Of a stretch of DNA of 44,585 nucleotides, positions 20,512-30,690 are shown piece after piece. Position 1 is the first letter of the stretch. Each line of letters opens with the position of its first letter. The notes beneath the pieces were generated by a model, which was not told the DNA's origin, ran no database searches, and worked only from the letters and a program-made list of their open reading frames with translations. The stretch comes from Nemertoderma westbladi. Lineage: Eukaryota > Xenacoelomorpha > Nemertodermatida > Nemertodermatidae. The stretch is taken from assembly GCA_032718475.1 (NCBI GenBank), contig JAUCBJ010001959.1:1-44585 (forward strand). Reading direction: 5' to 3'. Position numbers and translations under genes: made by a program.

Positions 20512-21268
20512 GTAAGTTTTAAATTCAAAAATATAAAATTTAATAATTTATATAATATTTAATATCATTAAAATCAACGAATTATTAACATATGATAAAA
20601 ACAAATTCATTATACCACATTTTATTCACATTAAATAATTAATTTATCTACTTTAAGTACTCTGATTCACAATGGAATTCATTGAAATCTCAAAAAAGTG
20701 GTGTCAATTCACTGGTACAGTCACATACAGTTGCAACACTCTGTCTAGAAGACATTTCTTCACTACTTCACTAATAATACATCATGTTCAATACATCGAA
20801 TTGAGAATGGGTATAGTCATACTTTGCGATTAAAGCAAGGCAATAAAATATACTAGAAATGTACTGAAAGATAATAAAGGGGCTGCAATGCTTTATTAAT
20901 ATCATAATGTTGAAATTTTCACAAACCCAATAACATTATTAATGAATGAGACTAATTAAATTTTAACATCCCAATGTTGTAAAAAGCCATGTAAATGAAC
21001 AATTCGTATTTTTTTTGAGGGATATCAATATCTGACAATATTATATTATCTCTAAACACCAGTGGAAGTAGAACAGAATCATATAAAAGCTAATTAGTGA
21101 TAAGATGGCAGTGACCAGAAAGTTGAATCTATAGCGCCTGCAGAGTGGTGCTGGGTACTGGAAACTATATAAGTATCTTCCGAGGATATATATACAATGG
21201 CTCATTTGGTTATTTGTTGCACCAAAAATCAAAACTATAGTCCTTATTCTCTATTACAATATTTACAG
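20512..21268. other. Intron 6
   Basis: AT-rich intron with no recognised element, ending in acceptor ATTTACAG. Confidence 0.5.
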
Positions 21269-21934
21269 GTTCCTGTGCTACTCAAGCCTACTGGCCTTTG
21301 AGTATCCAGTATGGAGCTACTGATAAACTTGGGGATCTAAATGGAACCATTTATAAGAGAATATCATTTGGTGTCGGACCAGCAGGAGTTAATGACCAGG
21401 CCATGTATTTCCGTGAAGGTTATGTTTCTATTCAACATGGTATTGAACTGCTCTCAGAAACATTTACACTAACAGCATTCATAAAGCCGATATTTGATGG
21501 AACAGGTGCTATTATTGAATTTGGAGATCCTGGTACAAGAGGTTCACATTTTCTTTTACACCCGAGTATATCCACTCTTTGGTACAACAGCATGAATGGG
21601 GCATCACAAACAGTGTTTAACCTGGATAATGCTGTAGAAATAAATGTGTGGCAAATGGTGGCCCTCATTGTCACAGCTGCGGAGAAGAAGGTGGTGATAT
21701 ATAGTCGAAAAGTAGGAAACGCAGATCATCTAAGATTGGAGTTAGGAACACCTTCAACAGGACGACGTTCTGGAGATTCCAACACGCTAACAATAGGAAG
21801 AGAACCAAATGTGAATAATGCATTTAAAGGATACATAGCCCATGTCCGGTATTACAGCTGTTATGTATCAGCATTCCAATTGGAAGACATTTACGGAGAG
21901 AGTTTAGGACTAGAAACTCAGTTTGACAGTTCAG
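21269..21934 (+). CDS. Host gene exon 7 (LamG/jelly-roll domain 1)
   Basis: Acceptor TTTACAG|GT and donor TTCAG|GTTAGT. The 666-bp exon has phases 1 to 1 and carries a whole domain of ~220 residues. It begins CSCATQAYWPLSIQYGATD, the opening strand typical of LamG-like (Laminin_G_3) concanavalin-fold domains, and continues with FTLTAFIKPIFDG, LTIGREPNVNNAFKGY and IAHVRYYSCYVS. Such domains bind glycans or proteins. It is a close duplicate of exon 8. Confidence 0.85.
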
Positions 21935-22475
21935 GTTAGTTAAATTTAAATCATTTTTTAAATTGAGTAGGATTTAATAAATGGGGAATGTGTTCCAGAT
22001 CTTCACAGATTTATAACTCTGTATAGATGATATATTTTGTAATAAAGCCCCTATCATGAATAAAGCAAAGATAAGGAAAGGCAATGTTATAACTATATTG
22101 ATATGGACATAATTATTAGAAGTTTTGTCGGGTACAGCTTTACAAAGCGACTCGGCAATGACTTCCAGTCAGTTGCAGTGAGAGGTTTAAGACTTTAAGT
22201 ACTGTAGGGTTGAGCACAGTGGCAGCATATGATGGTATTGACAGATGGGTGGCCATGAGGAGGTAAATTGCGGACATACAAAATTTAAATATGAAAAAAG
22301 ATATGTAAAATTTCTTCAAATTTCAAAATTGTTAATGCAAAAATTAATAATTACATTAGATTTTGAGGAGTCATCAGACCGTACAAAGAGAAGAAATGTT
22401 CAATAAATTACTGATCATTATGAAACTTCTGCGCTAGTAGCAGCAACAGCTTCTTCCTTTCAATCAGCAGGTAAA
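21935..22475. other. Start of 22-kb intron 7
   Basis: AT-rich intronic DNA before the Transib/RAG1-like pseudogene. No features recognised. Confidence 0.4.
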
Positions 22476-23375
22476 GTGAAGAGCGGGCAGCAGATTCGCT
22501 TAATAAGTGATCATAAGTTTACATCTTATACACCAAACCAATCTATTGCTTTGATATTAAATGCCAAATTGACCAAAGCAGCGTATAATGTACTTCGCCT
22601 TCAAGCTATTAATAAATCTGCCAATTTAAATCCAGCTTACAACCGCGTTCGTGAAGCTAAACAGTTGTGCTACCCAACTGGAATTGAAGTCAGCAATTTT
22701 TCGGCATCCATCCCTCTTCAACATCTATTAGACCATACCGTTTCTCGAATCTGTGAAACCAGCAATGATGTTATTGAGTCCTTAAATTCTAATTCCAAAA
22801 CCGGCAATATTTGTAGATTTGGGCTTTGAACTAAAGCTGGATTTGATGGTAGCTCTGGCCAATCAAGATACAAACAGCTTCCCAGAATTGATGGTGATAC
22901 AGATGGTTCGAACATATTTATATCCTGCTTGGTTCCACTCGAATTGAGGGCATTCTCAGAATCATCTGAAAAACTTATAATTTGGCGAAATCAACATCCA
23001 TCATCAACATTATATTGCCGACCAATTCGATTCGAGTTCACTAAGGAGACTAAACAAAGGATTCTTGCTGAAGACATAAGACTCACGAGTGAGAAAAATG
23101 CCTTGATGCCATCTGAGGTTGTAATTGGTACTGAAAAATTACATGTCGAACATATATATTCGATCTCACAATGATTGATGGGAAGGTTCATACAGCACTC
23201 AGTGACATGACAGAAAGTTCACAGAGTTGTGACTTGTGTGGGGCCATACCTTCCCAGATGAACAATATTAAAACCTTGCTAGCCCGTCCAGTCTCCAAGG
23301 AAACTAAAATGTACCATCATGGACTATCCATTTTACATCAATGGATTCGATTTTTTGAGTGCCTGTTGCACATTG
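22476..23375 (+). pseudogene. Transib/RAG1-like transposase, 5' part, cut by the giant retrotransposon
   Basis: A plus-strand frame from about 22476 contains NQSIALILNAKLTK, then after a TGA at 22827-22829 GFDGSSGQSRYKQ, SNIFISCLVPLEL and YCRPIRFEFTKETKQR. A frameshift near 23165 leads to MIDGKVHTALSD, a CDLCGAIPSQMNNI zinc-binding pair, and LSILHQWIRFFECLLHI ending exactly at the LTR. Its continuation lies at 40694-41367. This is the frame order of a widespread invertebrate transposon protein, and a C-terminal motif in the second half resembles the RAG1/Transib catalytic Glu region. Class by eye only. Dead copy. Confidence 0.55.
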
Positions 23376-24697
23376 TGATAAACAACCGCGACCTCTATAC
23401 TAACAGCAGAACTGTTGAACAGACAAATACCCGTTAATATCCTTCTGTCAACCTAATGAGCTCTCGCCTAACCAATAAGACACAAAAAATGCTCTACTGT
23501 TAAGTAAAGGGGATCAGGAGCGTGCTATTACTAAATTGTAAGGGTTGCTAAATACAAAACTGCTACTTACCGTTGGATGGCGCTAATCTGCCGTCCGCTA
23601 ATATATTTTACTAAATTGACACAACTCCTGCAAAATCGCTTGTTCCTTTCTCTACCGATTGCTCGATAGAGAGCTAACTGTTCGAATCTATGAGCCACGC
23701 GGGAATAACCAAAACAATAAACCCGAGTCGGCTCCCTAAGCTTACTTAAGACGAGTGCGAGAGGCTTTGCACTCAGAGTATTCTTACGCCTAAATTTATC
23801 ACTATTAAAGCACGCTATTGTCTACGTCTTTTCTAATCGCGAATACTGGGGGTTCTCTAACGTAATGTGTGAATGCGAGAATATTTAAAATAATCAAATG
23901 ATACAGTATTTGTTTCTACGTAAATAGTACCGCTCTGGGTCTAAACTTGCCTGCCGCTGGCTTTAGGCCAGCAAAATTACTAGCGTATTGTGTGTGCCGA
24001 ATAGTGCGATCTAGCTGATTGCCCGCTAATGCAAATAACCGCTCAGCGTGAATAGTTTACAGTACTCTAATTATTACCTTAGCTACTCTCCGCTATGCTG
24101 CGTACTAAGTCTTAATTTTACTAATCAATTACAGTCACAAATATGTAACAGCGTACTAATTACTAAGAGTTCCAGAATGCGTAATTCTAATTTATTACGC
24201 AACAGGTTTCGCTAGTAATAGCCTAAATTGCCGTATTACTTTGACCTAATCAGTAACTAATTGTTGTAACTAAGAAATAGAAATCAATCAAAGAGAAAAG
24301 AGCGCCTACCTAAACATTCACAATCATAGGCACACTTCAGTAACACACCAATCAGCGTCAACAATCACAGTTCGCAATTATGCAGTTAACTACTGTATAA
24401 CCCACAATTATGCGACTCACTATTCTTACTCCACACTCAACGTTGTAATACGCGCAGGCCTCTCCCGGATACATCTAGGATTCCTAACTAACCCAATTCC
24501 TGCCCCCCTAATACTAAATAGAGACGAAACCTGGATCATCAGCCCCCTAGTTACTGTATCGGCGAATGGTCTGCGTGTTACAGTGCAAATGCCCGCCCGC
24601 AACGTTGACCCCCCGCCAGCGTTGCCCGTCTTTGAATCCTCCGCTCTCCCTTAGTCGCTCAACCCCCGATGTGCCCACCGCCTACTGGCACCTTAGC
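23376..24697 (-). repeat. 3' LTR of the giant Bel/Pao element
   Basis: Identical, apart from about seven substitutions and one C-tract length difference, to 39371-40693. On the sense strand it ends TTGTTTATCA. Its sense start is GCTAAGGTGCC rather than the usual TG, although TG occurs 7 bp in. A short purine run (ATGGAGG) lies immediately upstream in the sense direction (24698-24704) and may be the polypurine tract. Confidence 0.9.
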
Positions 24698-26008
24698 CCT
24701 CCATTATGCTAATAGCTACCGTAGCGGCGCATGCAAAATCACAAAGTCTGACAGTCTCAGAAATCCCTTAGGATTATTGCGTAGAAAGGAATCACATAGA
24801 ACCATTAATCAAAAGGTAGAAATCATAGTTCCGATTGTAATTAGCAGCAATCGATAGGATTAATTGAGAAACACAATCAAGAATAATCGCACTAGCAAAT
24901 CATTTCGAGAAATTAATCGAAAATAGCAAATTGCAGAAATACGCTAAAATATCCGTCAAAAAATGAATAGGGACAGCTCAGCAAGTACAGGGGTGATAGC
25001 ATGAGCTCTACCGGCACACCGCCAATTTATAGGTGATCCGAGTGGGTGATGCAATAGGGTGACTCAATCGCTCTCCCATTGGCTCTCCAGTCCGCGCTAG
25101 CATTAGACCAACCTGGAAGCAGTTAGTCCAATAAGGAGGCCGGATTGTAGCCCTATTGCCCTCAAATTATTACCATATATGGTAATGGATCATGTTCCTG
25201 GCTGCTGAATAGCCAAGACAGCGTCCCTATGCTAGCCCTATTGAAGCTAATATCAGCAAGCACGAAATCCAGGGTCCGACTAAACTTGCTACCCTGGAAC
25301 TATCTACATATATCCTAATACAAAATTACGTAGGTAGGGCTACATATTATACAAAATGGATGGGTTCAAATATATGGGCATTTCGATTTCCCTATCTAAA
25401 TATCATTGCGTTATTATGCCTTATCTAAAATATTATGCTGCACAACGGACTAATATTACGTACAGTATAACGGACTAATATTGCATACTGCATAACGGAC
25501 TAAAATATGTGGATACAGCGCCATATACCGTAACACCGCTCCAAGGGAAATCATACAATGTTTCCCTCCAATTGTAGAAGAGTATAAGGTGATGTATACA
25601 AAACAAAATAAATTTCTTCCAACTAATCTAAATACTTGATACTATAAATCCTACTATTTACAAAATATTGCGATAGATATTGCATAATGAATTGCATACA
25701 AATTAAATTTACAAATATTATCTCTCTCATACAAATTAAATTTACAAAATATTGTTTCTCGTTCGTTCTACATAATGATTACTACATACAAAATCAAATA
25801 TATAAAATTTTGCTAGGGCAAGTGAAAGGAGTAAGCCAAACCCGCAGGTTTGTCTCCCCAATCACTTCCTTTGCCTCTCTCATAATATAAATTCAAACAG
25901 CTCAACTAGTGTATATGAGTCTAGTCGAAGATTTCTAAAATGCTACAATATACATCAGAGCGACGATGATGTATATATCTAGAGTCTGTCGCCCTGTGCT
26001 ATAATGTA
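24698..26008 (-). other. 3' untranslated tail of the giant element
   Basis: 1.3 kb between the accessory ORF region and the 3' LTR, with no recognised frame. It carries one copy of the dispersed palindrome (25837-25852) and a TTACAAA/TACAAATTAAATT-rich patch near 25660-25760. Confidence 0.6.
25837..25852. repeat. Dispersed palindrome, copy 1
   Basis: CAAACCCGCAGGTTTG: one central mismatch from the perfect palindrome CAAACCCGCGGGTTTG. Located in the non-coding tail of the giant element. Confidence 0.8.
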
Positions 26009-26182
26009 TTATCGACCCGCTCCTGGGTTCTTTGGGCTCGCTCCTCTCTTTCGCCCTCTTCCCAGATACACCAGTCTACCTCCAGTCGACTCCGTTGACG
26101 GCGTCCGTGAGGCGTCACTCCCCGGAACCGGCGACGATGTTCCCTGAGCCCCGACAGATTCCCGGCTTGTGCTTTTTCCTCA
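26009..26182 (-). CDS. Possible read-through extension of accessory ORF C
   Basis: After the TGA at 26180-26182 the same frame stays open for 56 more codons to TAA at 26009-26011. It is rich in Ser, Thr, Pro, Gly and Arg (RGRKRGASPKNPGAGR near its end), and resembles the Ser/Pro-rich, basic tail of the 435-codon frame in the intron-1 element. The TGA could be a CGA-to-TGA mutation, a read-through stop or simply the true end. Confidence 0.35.
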
Positions 26183-26824
26183 GCCTCGTCCCAATTGTCG
26201 TGCTCCTGTGGTCGCTTCCGCCAACTCTTCCTTATGCAGTTGCACACGCGCTTTCTCCGATGCTCCCTGCGCCTTGCGCTGCAACCTTTGCGCTTCTATA
26301 ATAGAATGATAGTGGTCGTCCTTGACTTGACGCTTGTCTTGGACCCCTCCTCCTGGTTCCTTCCGCGAGCCTTGAGCTCCAGCGGTTGTTGCTGTGGTCG
26401 CTGCGATCCTTTGCTCCTGTATCCTCTCAGCGGTCAATGAACCCACTGGCACATGAGTCAACAAGAATTCGTTGCGGTATTGAATAGCCGCCATCCTCCA
26501 ATCACCTCGCGCGCGTACCACTTTTCTAGTCTCCGTAAATACACCCTTCGTGATGCGATCGCAAATAGCAATGAAGTTCCAGGTATACTTATTGTCCATA
26601 TTCAACTGTCTGAAGTATTCTCGGACTACGATAACTCCAGTGTTCTGTGGAAGGTCTTGAGCAGTTAGGATGAGTTCCTGATATTGTGGTAGCGATTGTA
26701 GATATGGCTCGTACGCAACATGTGATGGGTCTACCGCCCAAAATCCATATCCCGCCTTGAATGGTAACCAACGCATCTGCGCTTGAATATGGTAGTCGGC
26801 CACACTCTCCCACTTATCTAACAT
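26180..26824 (-). CDS. Accessory ORF C (W/Y-rich domain, continues ORF B in another frame)
   Basis: A 214-codon frame whose ATG overlaps the stop of ORF B (ATGTTAG). It begins LDKWESVADYH and continues GYGFWAVDPSHVAYEPYL, VIVVREYFRQLN and ICDRITKGVF, then a charged, Ala/Glu/Arg-rich tail. The intron-1 element has the corresponding domain (RAWEANADLH, AFHPYL, VRKFLRSVNP) fused in frame directly to its three zinc knuckles. So this ORF is probably the C-terminal domain of one protein with ORF B, reached by a -1 frame change or separated by mutation. No known domain recognised and no membrane segment. Confidence 0.6.
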   Translation of the reverse strand: MLDKWESVADYHIQAQMRWLPFKAGYGFWAVDPSHVAYEPYLQSLPQYQELILTAQDLPQNTGVIVVREYFRQLNMDNKYTWNFIAICDRITKGVFTETRKVVRARGDWRMAAIQYRNEFLLTHVPVGSLTAERIQEQRIAATTATTAGAQGSRKEPGGGVQDKRQVKDDHYHSIIEAQRLQRKAQGASEKARVQLHKEELAEATTGARQLGRG

Positions 26825-29145
26825 CTCCCGAAGTAGGTTAGCGCTATGGTTTTGAAAGAATCATCTCGCAGCTGACATCTCGCGCTACGATGTCCCTTTA
26901 CCCCACAATATCCACATTGAGAAATGAAGACGGTGCACGTGTGAAACGAATGGTCGGTCTCATTACACCAACGACAGACCTTATGCGCCGCCTCTACTAC
27001 CGCGTCGCACGACTTTAGATTGTGCCTTGTGCTGCCGCACAATTTGCACCTACGCGCTTGTGGAAACCAGGCCCTCTCGTATATGAGGTCTCCAATCGGT
27101 TTCGCACTTCCTTCCTTCCCAATGTCTAATACGATGTCGTCTTCTCCGGTCAACGGTTGTCGATCCGGAACAAAGTAAACATCCTCGCCCTTGTCCTCTA
27201 TCTCCAATATTTCCTCCCGCGTTCGTTTCGGATATGTCTTCTCCACCGGAAGATCTACTCCGAACACCTCTACTAACGTCTCCGGCCAGCCCTCCTTAAC
27301 AGGTCTATCAGCCTCCGAGTGGAAGGGAGTACCAAACCCGCGGGTTTGATTCCCGAACCACTTCTCCAAAGCTTCTGGCGTCGGATACTCCATCGACGGT
27401 CGGTCTCCCAAATCTCCGATGTTCTGTCGATATACTCCTTCGAATATCGCTAATCCTCTCCTTACCATCGACGTATTCTCTAACGATTGGTTGAAGAACG
27501 GGGTTAAGAAACGCTTCATCACGTCGGATTGGATTCCCCCTTTCGAGCGAATGTATTGATCTCCTCCGAATACCAATGGATGACGCTTCAAAACTCGCGC
27601 AACGATATCCGCTAATAAACAAGTCACCGTGTTCGACTCAAGCACCAAATAATATTGTAGCGATGCACGGGGTGGCACGCAAATGTTCCAATACACTAAC
27701 GCTTGCCGCTTGAAGTGGGATTTGAACTCCGCTCCCGGTGGCGTGTTGTATTCGCCATACGCCTCCTCGTACTTCTTCTTCGTCTTTAACTTAAAGTCCC
27801 AATTATACAACAAGTGTGCTATAAAGCCCATACCAGTCTTAGCAGAGTTGGGATACTCCCTATAAATTCCAATATCCTGTGCCCATAGCAACAATAGCTT
27901 GGTGTCGACAAACGGTCTCGGCAATCTATCTTCCAGATCAGTCATGGCGTTGAAGTCGCTCTCCAAATCGCTCTGGACTCCCGATCCCACCTTGACGTAA
28001 TCTTGGTTGAGAATAGCCTCTCTAACTTTCTTGGGTAGCATCCTGGCGTCGATACGCTCCGCTCCGTGCATACCTCCTCGCCTGCATACCTCCAAAATCT
28101 GCTCCCTAGGATCCTTCCCCTTCCGATATTGTGTCGTTATGATGGGCTCTGGTCTCTCTCGATCCGCCCTCACACGCATAAACACATGAGTCACACCATC
28201 GGCTGCACGAATTTGAATACACTTGCTAGTCAAACATTCTTGATGGGACCCTCCTTCATTGTCGTAGAACATCACCCTCCAATCCTGCAGTGATTCCTCC
28301 GTTTTCCTCCACTGACGCTGAATCTCGTCTGATGGGGTCCACATGCGCTCGATAGCCTTGTGGTCATCATATCGGGTATAAGAACCCTTCCTCCTCAGCC
28401 ACGTCTGGTCTACCTCCTCGTCGTCTGGGAATGTAGCCACCGCGACCCATACCTTGATGTACTTATCCAACCATCCAAATAGTTTACTCTCCTTCCCCGG
28501 AGCTCCAATCTTATCCAATGTGTCGTAATCTGTGATCTGCATTGGGACATCACGCAAGAACTTCGCGCATAAAACTTCCCGTAGACAGTCAACGTTCCAA
28601 TGATCCGCCATTCTTACCATCGGCAAGAATCGTATCGCTTCTCGCGACTCCGGATGATCTACTAATATCGCAGGTTCGGGGCCGTCGGAATAATACACCG
28701 GTCGGGGTTGAGATACGACCTGTGGAACAAATCCGGTCACTCTCCTCGTCTCCTCTTGATGTCTATCCGCGGTCTTATTATACTCCACTATCCTGTTCTC
28801 AAATAACTCTTTCGCCTTCGCCGCTCGCTCCTCCTGCCGCAACGCGTCTATGTCGTCCTGATGCTCAGGCGTGAGGCTTCTCGCTCGGTGAGGTGAAGTA
28901 AACGCAGTCCAGGGACTCGAGAGCTCCAAACCCGCGGGTTTGGTACCCGAGTCCCGCGCCGCTTCGCGCCGCGCCTCTAGATCCTTATAGGCTCGGTACA
29001 GCGAAATGGCCACTGCCGTCTCTATCAAACTGGGTGTCGAACAGGGTTTAATCTCCGTATACGGATCTAATGTCGTAACGGTCGGCGTAATGGGTCTCGG
29101 AGGTCGCTTTCCGCTGAAGTCGATACTGATCATCGGGTTGCTCAT
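26818..29145 (-). CDS. Accessory ORF B (775 aa, three CCHC zinc knuckles at C-terminus)
   Basis: The largest accessory ORF lies downstream of pol, where some retroelements carry env, but I see no signal peptide or membrane helix. The first ~690 residues are soluble and charged with no domain that I recognise. A helical, Glu/Arg-rich stretch is near residues 85-145. Three CX2CX4HX4C knuckles follow at about residues 700-713 (CKLCGSTRHNLKSC), 724-737 (CRWCNETDHSFHTC) and 744-757 (CGYCGVKGHRSARC). The end overlaps ORF C. A second Gag-like or RNA-binding protein is the simplest inference. Three knuckles with the same spacing order occur in the ORF of the 4.65-kb element (11674-13095). Two palindrome copies lie inside the frame without breaking it. 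Confidence 0.75.
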   Translation of the reverse strand: MSNPMISIDFSGKRPPRPITPTVTTLDPYTEIKPCSTPSLIETAVAISLYRAYKDLEARREAARDSGTKPAGLELSSPWTAFTSPHRARSLTPEHQDDIDALRQEERAAKAKELFENRIVEYNKTADRHQEETRRVTGFVPQVVSQPRPVYYSDGPEPAILVDHPESREAIRFLPMVRMADHWNVDCLREVLCAKFLRDVPMQITDYDTLDKIGAPGKESKLFGWLDKYIKVWVAVATFPDDEEVDQTWLRRKGSYTRYDDHKAIERMWTPSDEIQRQWRKTEESLQDWRVMFYDNEGGSHQECLTSKCIQIRAADGVTHVFMRVRADRERPEPIITTQYRKGKDPREQILEVCRRGGMHGAERIDARMLPKKVREAILNQDYVKVGSGVQSDLESDFNAMTDLEDRLPRPFVDTKLLLLWAQDIGIYREYPNSAKTGMGFIAHLLYNWDFKLKTKKKYEEAYGEYNTPPGAEFKSHFKRQALVYWNICVPPRASLQYYLVLESNTVTCLLADIVARVLKRHPLVFGGDQYIRSKGGIQSDVMKRFLTPFFNQSLENTSMVRRGLAIFEGVYRQNIGDLGDRPSMEYPTPEALEKWFGNQTRGFGTPFHSEADRPVKEGWPETLVEVFGVDLPVEKTYPKRTREEILEIEDKGEDVYFVPDRQPLTGEDDIVLDIGKEGSAKPIGDLIYERAWFPQARRCKLCGSTRHNLKSCDAVVEAAHKVCRWCNETDHSFHTCTVFISQCGYCGVKGHRSARCQLRDDSFKTIALTYFGRC
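27333..27348. repeat. Dispersed palindrome, copy 2 (inside accessory ORF B)
   Basis: CAAACCCGCGGGTTTG, a perfect 16-bp palindrome, contributing TRGFGT to ORF B. Confidence 0.85.
28926..28943. repeat. Dispersed palindrome, copy 3 (inside accessory ORF B)
   Basis: CCAAACCCGCGGGTTTGG, a perfect 18-bp palindrome, contributing TKPAGLE to ORF B in a different codon register from copy 2. Confidence 0.9.
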
Positions 29146-29226
29146 CGGGTAACCTCCCTCGTTGTATCTAAGGAACTGGTGAGCTGGACATCGCGTTAAT
29201 ATCGGTTCCGGATGTTGTTCGTCTAA

Positions 29227-29715
29227 TCAGTCGGGAATCGCCACGTCTTGCTTATTCATGCATTCACCACACTTGTAGAACAGCTTGTACACGCTGAAGA
29301 CTTTCGACGTCTCCTGATCCTCGCCTCGAGTCCTCCGGTACAGATGCATTCCGTCGAACTGATCTCGGATTGCAGGTAGAGGTTCTTTGTGTCGTAAATA
29401 CATATTCATATGGTACAGTCGTGCGATCTCCTCGTCCGGATCTGCGCTGATGTCACATACGTCCAAAGCAAAGTCGTAGGGATACCGCGTGCGATACTCT
29501 CTCCGCAAAACTTCCATCCGGTCCCCCAACGCTCTCATTCTTTCCCTCCGTAATTCCTTATCATAAGTCGGTTTATATTTTCCGTTTAGCTCCATCACGG
29601 ACCGCCCATGGTAGTAAACGTTCGAATCTTTACATCCCGGTCGCGCGAATGGTAGCTCCGCCTCCTCTCTGGCAGTAAATCCTCTGCGCGGTTGCGCTCT
29701 AATATCCCTCTCCAT
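29227..29715 (-). CDS. Accessory ORF A (162 aa, unknown)
   Basis: The first accessory ORF after pol in sense order, followed 81 bp later by ORF B. It is very charged (Arg, Glu, Asp), with a central helical stretch rich in RRERMRALGDRMEVLRREY-like residues and a C-terminal CGEC pair near residue 150. No membrane segment, no signal peptide, no recognised domain. The codon composition resembles ORF B. It may be a small structural or RNA-binding protein, but its function is unknown. Confidence 0.6.
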   Translation of the reverse strand: MERDIRAQPRRGFTAREEAELPFARPGCKDSNVYYHGRSVMELNGKYKPTYDKELRRERMRALGDRMEVLRREYRTRYPYDFALDVCDISADPDEEIARLYHMNMYLRHKEPLPAIRDQFDGMHLYRRTRGEDQETSKVFSVYKLFYKCGECMNKQDVAIPD

Positions 29716-30476
29716 TATGCCTCGCGTATATACATATATATATATCCCAATAAGTGCCGTTACGTAACCAATTACACTGTGGGTAAATCAGTTAGATGTC
29801 GCCGAAAGACAGACCTCCCGAACCCCCCCCGCCTTCCAGCAGTTCAGGTTCGACTCTCTAGATCCCGTCTCTTCCTAACTAACTATCCTCTAACCTATTC
29901 CCATGCATAGCGCAAAAACTTTGGAGATAAACTGGCCGTGACCAACTCACTTTTTGATGCCCAAACTACTCCCATTACTCGTAATAAACTACAGTAGTTA
30001 GAAAGGACCATAGCCACAATACTCGACTATACCAAACCCACAGGTTTGATAATCGAATATCACACATCCTGCAAACTACTGAGTGGGGTCCATGTACGCC
30101 TCTGGTGCTACTAACCTTTAGCACCTTAGTTGCACTGTTGGCACCAATCTGTGGAAGTTGCTAAACTCAATTTACACTCCTACGTAATATAGCCGTCACC
30201 ATGGTTTCTAAATGCTATTTTCCAGGCTTCACGACTTTCAAATTACTGTTTCTATAGACGAATTCTAAAACGCGTCTATACACAGCGTCTGGAATTGTCT
30301 TGGGTTCACTTCTAATTTTTAAAATTTAAATTTTTCCAAAAAATTTTTTTTTTTAAATAAAATTTTGTTTTGATACCCACTAGACAAAACTCAACGCAAA
30401 TCACCACAACCCCGCTCCTATGCATTTCCTTGTATTTGCATACGAGGAATGCATACGAAGTGAGTTGCGTCCAACA
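29716..30476 (-). other. Gap between pol and the accessory ORFs
   Basis: No gene recognised. Copy 4 of the palindrome is at 30033-30048. A poly-A/poly-T rich stretch (~30315-30370) and a TGCATAC-type short inverted pair near 30427-30458 are present. A subgenomic promoter or splice acceptor for the accessory ORFs could lie here, but I cannot identify one. Confidence 0.5.
30033..30048. repeat. Dispersed palindrome, copy 4
   Basis: CAAACCCACAGGTTTG: two central differences from the perfect form. Located in the pol-accessory gap. Confidence 0.7.
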
Positions 30477-30690
30477 CTAATTCTGTTTTGAGGCAGGAGA
30501 CAAATTATAATCTCCCGTCTCGATACGTGTCTCCTCTAATAACACGATATCTTGGACCGGTCGGTCCAAGGTATGTAAACCATTAGTTTTACACTTTTTT
30601 GGGTGCGGACACTTGCACCTAATTTTCACAGTGACTGTGCGCACTATGTTTTGCACGTCTGGGTGTGTGTGTGCAAGATCACTCCAGTCT
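30477..30690 (-). pseudogene. C-terminal end of pol, separated by a frameshift
   Basis: In the frame after the CA-repeat, the sense strand gives NIVRTVTVKIRCKC and LDRPVQDIVLLEE, the usual C-terminal ending of Bel/Pao pol after the DUF5641-like domain (R-V-V-T-V-K, then R-P-V-x-x-L-x-L-L). It ends at TGA just before 30477. It is disconnected from the integrase frame by a length change in a short CA repeat at about 30667-30674. Confidence 0.65.

Noticed and set aside
26818-29715. Env-like gene in the accessory region
   Set aside because: No signal peptide, hydrophobic membrane segment or cleavage site is visible in ORFs A-C.
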